A DNA stretch of 64,000 nt, taken from contig NW_020825460.1 of assembly GCF_003286085.1 (NCBI RefSeq), forward strand, positions 62,001 to 126,000, in the 5' to 3' direction. The notes below the pieces were generated by a model. That model did not search any database and had not been told where the DNA came from. It saw only the letters and a program-made list of their open reading frames with translations. The translations under genes were made by a program, and so were the position numbers. Positions 23,874 through 35,306 of the stretch are shown piece by piece; the first letter of the stretch is position 1; the number at the start of each line of letters is the position of its first letter. Source of the stretch: Drosophila persimilis. Lineage: Eukaryota; Arthropoda; Insecta; Diptera; Drosophilidae.

Positions 23874-26800
23874 ATTCCTACTTTGATTCGGCCATCGAAT
23901 ACAATCGAACGAACACCATTAACCTGGCGCACTCCAACGATCAATCGCAGAGCTTCTCCAATGAAAAGAACTGGGAATGGTCGTATCTGGTGGTAAGGCA
24001 ATTGCTCAATCACCATAATTCCTGCCCTATAATCTATACATATTCATACAACCTTTTCTTCTTCCTTCTCTTTTCAGCGCAAATGCCGCAACCTGGAGCT
24101 GGAGGAGTCGTACGACCTGTACATGCGTCGCCTGCGGGTGGGCTACCTCTCGCTGTTCATCTTCATCCAGCTGCAGGTCACCATCACGCACACCCTGCTG
24201 CTGCTGACGACGCCGGACATAACCTTCGTGTACGTGGATATGGCCGCCTACATAGCTTCCGGCGTGGTCATCTGGCTAATCCTCTCGGTTAACTTCCGCA
24301 GCGAGCTGGTCAGCAAGCACGGCTGGGTGGTGTACGTCTCCTCCTGGCTGGCCGTTTGCGTGATGGTGCTGATGGACATCGGCCTGAATGTGTACCATGC
24401 TACCAGCCACAACTTCATCCTGAATCCCATCTACGACGCCTACACCCTGTACGCCATCTACATGTTCATGCCGGTGCCGTATCTGCTGCAGCCGTTCGTG
24501 CTCGGATCCGCCGTCACCCTGTGCTACATCATCAACTACATATTCGTGATCACCTCCAAGGAGGACAACCAGATGCATAGCATTCTCAACGAAGCCATTT
24601 ACCTGAGTTGCGTCAACCTGCTGGGCATCTTCTTCCGCCTCATGCGGGACATCGCGTTGCGCACCACATTCCTCGACCGGCGGCAGTACGTGGAGGAGAA
24701 TCTCCTCTTGCGCTACGCTCGCGACCAAGAACGGAGCCTACTGCTCAGCATCCTGCCTAACCAGATCGCCGATCGTCTGCAGGAGGATGTCAAGAACCGC
24801 ATCGAACGCTCCAAGCAGCAGCACCAGCAGCGATCTCACGTAGATACGCAGCGGACTACTGACAGTCAGAACCTCAAGCGATGGCGACAGCCGGATCACG
24901 GGTCAGTCAACGCCTTCCTTTCCTCGTTCTCATATTCTTCTACTCGTATGATCCTCTCCACAGAACCCTCTTCATTGAACCCCATGAAGACGTCACTGTT
25001 CTGTATGCGGATGTGGTCAACTACACCCACCTGACCACCACTCTGGATGTGAAGAAGCTGGTGGAGGCGCTGCACGACCTCTTCGTGCGCTTCGACATTG
25101 CCAGCGAGGAGTACAATGTGCTGAGGATCAAGTTCCTGGGGGACTGCTACTACTGCGTGGCAGGGCTGGTCAGTCCCAATGCGGATCATGCCAAGTGCTG
25201 TGTGGACCTGGGCCTGCGCATGATCAAGGATATACGCGACGTCAGGTTCGTCTAGCCCTGCACTGTTTTCTCGCAATGATTTGCTACAGCTTCTCCTCTA
25301 TTTCCAGAGAGAAGCGGCACCTCAACATCGACATGCGCATCGGCGTGCACTCTGGCGACGTGCTGTCGGGGGTGATTGGAGCCGCAAAATGGCAGTTCGA
25401 CATTTGGTCCAAGGACGTGGACATTGCCAACAGATTGGAGGCTACTGGGGCCACGGGTCGCGTGCATGTCAGTCAGAAGACGCTGTCTCTGCTGGACGGC
25501 GAGTATTTCTTCGAGGACGGAACGGAGAAGGCTCGCGAGGATCCCGTGCTGCAGAAGCATGGCATTCGCTCCTTCCTGATCAAGTCACTGCGCGTGAGTA
25601 CGAGCACATCCCCCCAAGGGCGAGTTTAGGGTTTTGGGGGCACTGCGATACCACACGCACACTTACATCGAATCGAAAGTTGTAGGCCCCCATGCACGAT
25701 CCGAGACGCGTGCAGCGCGAGCGCCAGGCCAAGAAGCTGAGCGAGGCCAACAAGTCGAACTTCATGCACAACTCCACCCTGCACCAGTACAACCAGGTGC
25801 GCAACCAGGCCAAGCTGGAGATGTGTCGCGAGCTGGACAAGATGCCCATCGGTCGGATAAAGTATACTCTAACCCTCACTCCAGCACACCAGCTTGCCCC
25901 TCATCCAGTGTCATTGTTCTCTCGTCTAGGCTCACCAAAGTGTTTCGGCGCAGCACTCGTCTCACCCAGGACGAGATTGAGGAGGAGACCTTCCGCCGCA
26001 ACATCAGCTCGTTCTGTCTGTTCTTTCGCACCCGCAATTGGGAGATGCAGTACATGCGGGAGCCGGATGTGATGCTCAAGTACAGCATTGCTCTCGCCTG
26101 GGTGATTTACATGGGACTCCTGACCATCCAACTGTTGAGCAAGGAGTGAGCCATACTCTTATATAATCTTCGCAGTATTCCCAGTGTAATCAATAGTCCT
26201 ATTTCAGTGCGAGATACCATTACTGGTACATCGATGGCACTACCATTATCCTGCTCACCATGCTGCTGATCGTCTCCTGGTACAAGAAGCTCTGGATAAT
26301 GTACATGTCCGACGCAGAGGTGTCCGTCCCCACGAGTCGCCTCAGTGGCTGCCTCTTCAACATGTCGGATGTGATGCAGCGCAACTTATTCCTCCGCATC
26401 CTTATCTACTTCCTCATCATTTTATCCTACTGCGCTGTGGCCACCATGCAAGTGCTGGGCTGCAGCAAAGACGAGGACTACGAGGATAGCGATCCCACCG
26501 TAGAAGATCGGCTTTTCTGCTTTCATCCCTGGGTGAGTCATGAGCCATTCGCTCAGGAACTCTTTTGTCAAATTGTTGTCCCTTTTTGTCCCAGATCCTC
26601 ACCAACTGCATGACACTGGTTATTGGCATGTCCTTTCTGTTCACACGGATTCCATTCATCATCAAGGTCTGCCTCTCCACCATCATTACGATAGTTTATG
26701 CAGCGCTGGTGATATTTGAGTTCAACCACATCTACGCGAACAGCCCGTCCACCAATGTCAACTTCAACGCCAAGTACTCGCACATTCTGCTAATGATCAT

Positions 26801-28069
26801 CACGCTGGGCATCTTCCACTTGATGGAGCGACAAACGGAGTTCATAGCGAAGGTGGACTACAAGTGAGTTTGAGGATGGCTAAGTTTCTTCTCAGTACTT
26901 TGACCTACCAACAACAATTCTTCCTGTGCCCTTCAGCTGGAAGCGACAGCTGATGAAGAAGCAGGAGGATGCCCTGATCACCAACGACACCATCAAAGTG
27001 CTGCTAACCAACATATTGCCGTCGCACGTGGGTGAGTCCTTTACGGAGAAGTAAACCTTAGAAACTTGCACTGATCTTTAGGGCTTCCATTCCAGCTGAC
27101 TTCTATTTGTCGACGCAGCTGCAGAACCAGCTCTACTACGAGGAGTACGATAACGTGGCCGTGATGTTTGCCTCCATCAAGAACTTTGACACGGACAAGA
27201 TAGGACTACGGGTACTGAACGAGATCATCTGCGACTTTGATGATGTGGTAAGTACCTCGCCCATGCCACGGGGATTCATTATTCGTTTTTAACTAGCTCC
27301 CCGGTTCTTCCATTAGCTAAACAAATATGCGCAGTGCCTGCGCGTGGAGAAGATCAAGGTGGCCAACTGGACATACATGGCTGCCTGTGGCTTGGACGTG
27401 TCCCGCTCCGAACAGGTTAACGCCCCGCAGATGAAGTTCCGCAACGCCTCGCTGATGCCCAATGGTCGTCGCAGTCGCTACGACGGGGGGCGCACCTCCG
27501 ACTCCGACGGAATCCACCGCGTCCCCTACGGCAATGGCAGCAATATTGCCCTGGACTTGGACCTGGAACGGGGGCAGTACGAGGGCAATGTGATAACTAG
27601 TGCCCCGCGCACTAGCAACGTTGGACAGCAAGTCGGCAACAGTAGCAATGAGGTGGTCCTGGTAATGGCACGGTTTGCCCTGGATCTGATGCGGGCCATG
27701 CGCCGCTTCAATGCCGAAAACATGCAGACAGAGTACGAGGGCAGCACCGACTACGGCATGCTGAGGATCGGCATCTCACACGGCCGGGCTATGGCCGGGG
27801 TGGTGGGAATATCGAAACCACACTACGACATATGGGGCGACCCGGTCAACATGGCCTCGCGCATGGACTCCACGGGGGTGCCTGGCCAGATCCAGGTCAC
27901 CGAGAACACGGCCATCAAGCTGCGGGAGTTCAACATACAGTGCAACTATCGGGGCATGACTTTCGTCAAGGGGCGTGGCAACATTCCCACCTACATAATA
28001 GGCACCGACAGCGAATACGAGTTCCTGCCCCATCGTCCATCGAGCCCCAACACAAAGAAGACTAGCTGA
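23870..28069 (+). CDS. Transmembrane adenylyl cyclase 1
   Basis: Exons 23870-23992, 24078-24901, 24964-25245, 25308-25593, 25686-25861, 25930-26145, 26208-26532, 26595-26863, 26937-27031, 27096-27247 and 27317-28069 join in frame to 1166 aa, the usual size for class III membrane cyclases. The order is a cytoplasmic start, a six-helix membrane block (about residues 57-250), C1a, a second membrane block and C2a. The metal-binding aspartates are D332 (LYADVVNY) and D376 (FLGDCYYC), exactly 44 residues apart as in mammalian enzymes. C2 keeps K930, D1087, N1094, R1098 and K1134, so the ATP site looks complete. The position of the conserved serine before TYMAA is Trp934. A Gly/Ser/Arg-rich insert of about 80 aa interrupts C2. 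It makes cAMP at the plasma membrane. It and the next gene may correspond to the D. melanogaster CG32301/CG32305 pair; that is from memory. Confidence 0.94.
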
Positions 28070-28130
28070 ATTTAATAGATATTCGATTTTAAGCTTCCAT
28101 GTATATAAATACTTACATTATAATACCCAA

Positions 28131-28136
28131 AATAAA
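28131..28136 (+). terminator. Poly(A) signal of cyclase 1
   Basis: AATAAA 62 nt after the cyclase 1 stop codon, followed by another AATAAA-like sequence at 28140-28145. The 3' end of the gene would therefore lie about 130 bp before the satellite array. Confidence 0.7.
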
Positions 28137-28289
28137 CTAAATAAATTTGACAAGGACTCCATTAAAATCAAGGACTTTTTCTGATCATAGGAACCCATAA
28201 CGGGCCCATAATCGGTCCTTAAATAGCGCACAAACATTCTTGATCCTTGATAAGGACTCCAAAACAAACAGGCTTTTGCGGTCACATGA

Positions 28290-28326
28290 AGCCATCATTG
28301 AATTTGTCAAAAAATGATGATCCCAC
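28290..28326 (+). repeat. Left edge of the satellite (truncated unit)
   Basis: CATCATTGAATTTGTCAAAAA matches the standard unit and then jumps to ATGATGATCCCACGATCC, skipping about 45-50 bp of the consensus. This is a deleted or broken unit marking the array boundary. Confidence 0.75.
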
Positions 28327-31300
28327 GATCCTGGGAGAGTAGGTCCTTCGCCGATCTGGCCCTATTTGCCTGAGATATAGCCTCCCGAAAATGTTAATTT
28401 AGACATCATGAAAATACTGGTTTTTTCTGCACGCTATATCTCGACTATTGATGGGCTGATCTGGGCGCGGCATGTCTTTTCGTGATCGGGAGAGTCCTGC
28501 CAACCGATTGGCATCAGAAAAAAGGACATCGAGCTCATCGCGATTTTCGCAAAATATCATGATGGTTACATCATTGAATTTGTCAAAAATCGGCCTCATT
28601 TTCGTGGTCGAGATTTTGATGCCATTCGACAGGCTGGATCCCTAGGATCCTGGGAGAGTAGGTCCTTCGCCGATCTGGCCCTATTTGCCTGAGATATAAC
28701 CCTCCGAAGAAGTGGATTTGCATTTCACGCAAATACTGGTTTGTTCTGCAGGCTATATCTCGGCTACACAGCGGCCGATCTGGGCATGGCATGTCTTTTC
28801 GTGATCGGGAGAGTCCTGCCAACCGATTGGCATCAGAAAAAAGGACATCGAGCTCATCGCGATTTTCGCAAAATATCATGATGGTTACATCATTGAATTT
28901 GTCAAAAATCGGCCTCATTTTCGTGGTCGAGATTTTGATGCCATTCGACAGGCTGGATCCCCACGATCCTGGGAGAGTAGGTCCTTCGCCGATCTGGCCC
29001 TATTTGCCTGAGATATAACCCTCCGAAGAAGTGGATTTGCATTTCACGCAAATACTGGTTTGTTCTGCAGGCTATATCTCGGCTACACAGTGGCCGATCT
29101 GGGCGTGGCATGTCTCTTCGTGATCGGGAGAGTCCTGCCAACCGATTGGCATCAGAAAAAAGGACATCGAGCTCATCGCGATTTTCGCAAAATATCATGA
29201 TGGTTACATCATTGAATTTGTCAAAAATCGGCCTCATTTTCGTGGTCGAGATTTTGATGCCATTCGACAGGCTGGATCCCTAGGATCCTGGGAGAGTAGG
29301 TCCTTCGCCGATCTGGCCCTATTTGCCTGAGATATAGCCCTCCGAAGAAGTGGATTTGCATTTCACGCAAATACTGGTTTGTTCTGCAGGCTATATCTCG
29401 ACTATTGATGGGCCGATCTGGGCGCGGCATGTCTTTTCGTGATCGGGAGAGTCCCGCTAACCGATTGGCATCAGAAAAAAGGACATCGAGCTCATCGCGA
29501 TTTTCGCAAAATATCATGATGGTTACATCATTGAATTTGTCAAAAATCGGCCTCATTTTCGTGGTCGAGATTTTGATGCCATTCGACAGGCTGGATCCCC
29601 ACGATCCTGGGAGAGTAGGTCCTTCGCCGATCTGGCCCTATTTGCCTGAGATATAGCCTTCCGAATATTTTGATTTGCATTTCATGCAAATACTGGTTTA
29701 TTCTGCAGGCTATATCTCGACTATTGATGGGCCGATCTGGGCGCGGCATGCCTTTTCGTGATCGGGAGAGTCCTGCCAACCGATTGGCATCAGAAAAAAG
29801 GACATCGAGCTCATCGCGATTTTCGCAAAATATCATGATGGTTACATCATTGAATTTGTAAAAAATCGGCCTCATTTTCGTGGTCTTGATTTTGATGCCA
29901 TTCGACAGGCTGGATCCCCACGATCCTGGGAGAGTAGGTCCTTCGCCGATCTGGCCCTATTTGCCTGAGATATAGCCTCCCGAAAATGTTAATTTAGACA
30001 TCATGAAAATACTGGTTTTTTCTGCACGCTATATCTCGACTATTGATGGGCTGATCTGGGCGCGGCATGTCTTTTCGTGATCGGGAGAGTCCTGCCAACC
30101 GATTGGCATCAGAAAAAAGGACATCGAGCTCATCGCGATTTTCGCAAAATATCATGATGGTTACATCATTGAATTTGTCAAAAATCGGCCTCATTTTCGT
30201 GGTCGAGATTTTGATGCCATTCGACAGGCTGGATCCCCACGATCCTGGGAGAGTAGGTCCTTCGCCGATCTGGCCCTATTTGCCTGAGATATAGCCTCCC
30301 GAAAATGTTAATTTAGACATCATGAAAATACTGGTTTTTTCTGCACGCTATATCTCGACTATTGATGGGCTGATCTGGGCGCGGCATGTCTTTTCGTGAT
30401 CGGGAGAGTCCTGCCAACCGATTGGCATCAGAAAAAAGGACATCGAGCTCATCGCGATTTTCGCAAAATATCATGATGGTTACATCATTGAATTTGTAAA
30501 ATATCGGCCTCATTTTCGTGGTCTTGATTTTGATGCCATTAGACAGGCTGGATCCCCACGATCCTGGGAGAGTAGGTCCTTCGCCGATCTGGCCCTATTT
30601 GCCTGAGATATAGCCTTCCGAATATTTTGATTTGCATTTCATGCAAATACTGGTTTATTCTGCAGGCTATATCTCGACTATTGATGGGCCGATCTGGGCG
30701 CGGCATGCCTTTTCGTGATCGGGAGAGTCCTGCCAACCGATTGGCATCAGAAAAAAGGACATCGAGCTCATCGCGATTTTCGCAAAATATCATGATGGTT
30801 ACATCATTGAATTTGTCAAAAATCGGCCTCATTTTCGTGGTCGAGATTTTGATGCCGACCGACAGGCTGGATCCCTAGGATCCTGGGAGAGTAGGTCCTT
30901 CGCCGATCTGGCCGTATTTGCCTGAGATATAGCCCTCCGAAGAAGTGGATTTGCATTTCATGCAAATACTGGTTTATTCTGCAGGCTATATCTCGACTAT
31001 TGATGGGCCGATCTGGGCGCGGCATGCCTTTTCGTGATCGGGAGAGTCCTGCCAACCGATTGGCATCAGAAAAAAGGACATCGAGCTCATCGCGATTTTC
31101 GCAAAATATCATGATGGTTACATCATTGAATTTGTCAAAAATCGGCCTCATTTTTGTGGTCGAGATTTTGATGCCATTCGACAGGCTGGATCCCTAGGAC
31201 CCTGGGAGAGTAGGTCCTTCGCCGATCTGGCCCTATTTGCCTGAGATATAGCCTCCCGAAAATGTTAATTTAGACATCATGAAAATACTGGTTTGTTCTG

Positions 31301-34300
31301 CAAGCTATATCTCGACTATTGATGGGCCGATCTGGGCGTGGCATGTCTTTTCGTGATCGGGAGAGTCCTGCCAACCGATTGGCATCAGAAAAAAGGACAT
31401 CGAGCTCATCACGATTTTCGCAAAAAATCATGATGGTTACATCATTGAATTTGTCAAAAATCGGCCTCATTTTCGTGGTCGAGATTTTGATGCCGACCGA
31501 CAGGCTGGATCCTCGCGATCCTGAGAGAGTGGGTCCTTCGCCGATCTGGCCCTATTTGCCTGAGATATAGCCCTCCGAAGAAGTGGAGTTGCATTTCATG
31601 CAAATACTGGTTTGTTCTGCAGGCTATATCTCGGCTACACAGTGGCCGATCTGGGCGTGGCATGTCTCTTCGTGATCGGGAGAGTCCTGCCAACCGATTG
31701 GCATCAGAAAAAAGGACATCGAGCTCATCACGATTTTCGCAAAAAATCATGATGTAACCATCATTGAATTTGTCAAAAATCGGCCTCATTTTCGTGGTCG
31801 AGATTTTGATGCCGACCGACAGGCTGGATCCTCGCGATCCTGAGAGAGTGGGTCCTTCGCCGATCTGGCCCTATTTGCCTGAGATATAGCCCTCCGAAGA
31901 AGTGGAGTTGCATTTCATGCAAATAATGGTTTGTTCTGCAGGCTATATCTCGGCTACACAGTGGCCGATCTGGGCGTGGCATGTCTCTTCGTGATCGGGA
32001 GAGTCCTGCCAACCGATTGGCATCAGAAAAAAGGACATCGAGCTCATCACGATTTTCGCAAAAAATCATGATGGTTACATCATTGAATTTGTAAAAAATC
32101 GGCCTCATTTTCGTGGTCGAGATTTTGATGCCATTCGACAGGCTGGATCCCCACGATCCTGGGAGAGTAGGTCCTTCGCCGATCTGGCCCTATTTGCCTG
32201 AGATATAGCCCTCCGAAGAAGTGGAGTTGCATTTCATGCAAATAATGGTTTGTTCTGCAGGCTATATCTCGGCTACACAGTGGCCGATCTGGGCGTGGCA
32301 TGTCTCTTCGTGATCGGGAGAGTCCTGCCAACCGATTGGCATCAGAAAAAAGGACATCGAGCTCATCACGATTTTCGCAAAAAATCATGATGGTTACATC
32401 ATTGAATTTGTCAAAAATCGGCCTCATTTTCGTGGTCGAGATTTTGATGCCGACCGACAGGCTGGATCCTCGCGATCCTGAGAGAGTGGGTCCTTCGCCG
32501 ATCTGGCCCTATTTGCCTGAGATATAGCCCTCCGAAGAAGTGGAGTTGCATTTCATGCAAATAATGGTTTGTTCTGCAGGCTATATCTCGGCTACACAGT
32601 GGCCGATCTGGGCGTGGCATGTCTCTTCGTGATCGGGAGAGTCCTGCCAACCGATTGGCATCAGAAAAAAGGACATCGAGCTCATCACGATTTTCGCAAA
32701 AAATCATGATGGTTACATCATTGAATTTGTCAAAAATCGGCCTCATTTTCGTGGTCGAGATTTTGATGCCGACCGACAGGCTGGATCCCTAGGATCCTGG
32801 GAGAGCAGGTCCTTCGCCGATCTGGCCGTATTTGCCTGAGATATAGCCCTCCGAAGAAGTGGATTTGCATTTCATGCAAATACTGGTTTGTTCTGCAGGC
32901 TATATCTCGGCTACACAGTGGCCGATCTGGGCGTGGCATGTCTCTTCGTGATCGGGAGAGTCCTGCCAACCGATTGGCATCAGAAAAAAGGACATCGAGC
33001 TCATCACGATTTTCGCAAAAAATCATGATGGTTACATCATTGAATTTGTCAAAAATCGGCCTCATTTTCGTGGTCGAGATTTTGATGCCATTCGACAGGC
33101 TGGATCCCCACGATCCTGGGAGAGTAGGTCCTTCGCCGATCTGGCCCTATTTGCCTGAGATATAGCCTTCCGAATATTTTGATTTGCATTTCACGCAAAT
33201 ACTGGTTTGTTCTGCAGGCTATATCTCGACTATTGATGGGCCGATCTGGGCGCGGCATGTCTTTTCGTGATCGGGAGAGTCCTGCCAACCGATTGGCATC
33301 AGAAAAAAGGACATCGAGCTCATCGCGATTTTCGCAAAATATCATGATGGTTACATCATTGAATTTGTCAAAAATCGGCCTCATTTTCGTGGTCGAGATT
33401 TTGATGCCGACCGACAGGCTGGATCCTCGCGATCCTGAGAGAGTGGGTCCCTCGCCGATCTGGCCCTATTTCCCTGAGATATAGCCTTCCGAAGAAGTGG
33501 ATTTGCATTTCATGCAAATACTGGTTTGTTCTGCAGGCTATATCTCGGCTACACAGCGGCCGATCTGGGCGTGGCATGTCTATTCGTGATCGGGAGAGTC
33601 CTGCCAACCGATTAGCATCAGAAAAAAGGACATCGAGCTCATCACGATTTTCGCAAAAAATCATGATGGTTACATCATTGAATTTGTCAAAAATCGGCCT
33701 CATTTTCGTGGTCGAGATTTTGATGCCATTCGACAGGCTGGATCCCCACGATCCTGGAAGAGTAGGTCCTTCGCCAATCTGGCCCATTTGCCTGAGATAT
33801 AGCCCTCCGAATAAGTGGATTTGCATTTCACGCAAATACTGGTTTGTTCTGCAGGCTATATCTCGACTATTGATGGGCCGATCTGGGCGCGGCATGCCTT
33901 TTCGTGATCGGGAGAGTCCTGCCAACCGATTGGCATCAGAAAAAAGGACATCGAGCTCATCACGATTTTCGCAAAAAATCATGATGGTTACATCATTGAA
34001 TTTGTCAAAAATCGGCCTCATTTTCGTGGTCGAGATTTTGATGCCATTCGACAGGCTGGATCCCCACGATCCTGGGAGAGTAGGTCCTTCGCCGATCTGG
34101 CCCTATTTGCCTGAGATATAGCCCTCCGAAGAAGTGGATTTGCATTTCACGCAAATACTGGTTTGTTCTGCAGGCTATATCTCGACTATTGATGGGCCGA
34201 TCTGGGCGCGGCATGTCTTTTCGTGATCGGGAGAGTCCTGCCAACCGATTGGCATCAGAAAAAAGGACATCGAGCTCATCGCGATTTTCGCAAAATATCA

Positions 34301-34805
34301 TGATGGTTACATCATTGAATTTGTCAAAAATCGGCCTCATTTTCGTGGTCGAGATTTTGATGCCATTCGACAGGCTGGATCCCCACGATCCTGGGAGAGT
34401 AGGTCCTTCGCCGATCTGGCCCTATTTGCCTGAGATATAGCCTCCCGAAAATGTTAATTTAGACATCATGAAAATACTGGTTTTTTCTGCACGCTATATC
34501 TCGACTATTGATGGGCCGATCTGGGCGCGGCATGTCTTTTCGTGAGCGGGAGAGTCCTGCCAACCGATTAGCATCAGAAAAAAGGACATCGAGCTCATCA
34601 CGATTTTCGCAAAAAATCATGATGGTTACATCATTGAATTTGTCAAAAATCGGCCTCATTTTCGTGGTCGAGATTTTGATGCCGACCGACAGGCTGGATC
34701 CCTAGGATCCTGGGAGAGTAGGTCCTTCGCCAATCTGGCCCCATTTGTCTGAGATATAGCCTTCCGAAAATGTTAATTTACACATCATGAAAATACATAT
34801 TTAAT
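28327..34805 (+). repeat. 319-bp satellite array, about 20 units
   Basis: Twenty full units in head-to-tail order begin (at GATCCTGGGAGAGT) at 28327, 28646, 28965 and then every 319 bp to 34387, followed by a partial decayed unit from 34706. The only length change is the unit at 33750, which is 318 bp (GGCCCATTT instead of GGCCCTATTT). Units are very similar but fall into subtypes. Type A has CCCGAAAATGTTAATTTAGACATC (units at 28327, 29922, 30241, 31198, 34387). Type B has CTCCGAAGAAGTGG plus a TTTGCATTTCA-GCAAAT block (most others). Type C has TTCCGAATATTTTG (29603, 30560, 33112). GGATCC occurs in most units. Chance open frames of 83 aa (+) and 111 aa (-) recur, but 319 is not a multiple of three, so the frame shifts every unit and coding is unlikely. 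The family is not recognised. Its setting recalls the euchromatic copies of the D. melanogaster 1.688 (359-bp) satellite, with no sequence match claimed. Confidence 0.97.
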
Positions 34806-35306
34806 CCGCTATATCTCCGCTATATCTTGTCCGATCTGGGAGTGCCAAAACTCATCGTAATCGGAAGAGTGTCCTTGATCGCTTGCAACCACTTTGGCTT
34901 CAAGGACAACCAGGATATTGCCATTTAAGTTTTTAATTTTCAGCTTAATCGCTTTAGGTACACCAATTCTAGTCCGATTTGAAAAATTTTAGTTTCCCCT
35001 CTGCGACTAGACGTACAATCCTCCGATGTCCTTTTTCTCCTGAGTGAGGACCGTCACGTGGCAATTCTAAGCCATTGGGTCAGCCTAAAATTATGCCTGA
35101 AAAGTTAAAAAAATTTTATCACATCCCAAAAGTATGCCATACATATAAAAAACATGTTTTTGTTTGGTTTTCTTTATTTTCGTGGCGATCTGGGCGTGTC
35201 ATGCCCTTTCAGTTATCGGATATCTATAGGATATCAAGCTATTTGTAGCTTGTAATTAAATCAGAAACAAAATATTAATTATATTATATATATTAGCACA
35301 ATCACA
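34806..35306. other. Decayed satellite remnants / upstream of cyclase 2
   Basis: Similarity to the unit persists in degraded form to about 34,910 (GCTATATCTC, CCGATCTGGG, ATCGGAAGAGT) and reappears at about 35,178-35,220 (CGTGGCGATCTGGGCGTGTCATG). At about 35,022-35,046 TCCGATGTCCTTTTTCTCCTGA looks like an inverted fragment of the unit. TATATATA at about 35,285-35,292 is too near the ATG (35,307) to be a normal TATA box. Confidence 0.55.

Noticed and set aside
28583-34659. Recurrent 111-aa minus-strand and 83-aa plus-strand frames as a protein family
   Set aside because: They sit in a 319-bp satellite whose length shifts the frame each unit; no start context, splicing or domain supports coding.
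35281-35292. TATATATA as the TATA box of cyclase 2
   Set aside because: It is only about 15-25 bp before the ATG, so a start 30 bp downstream would fall inside the coding region.
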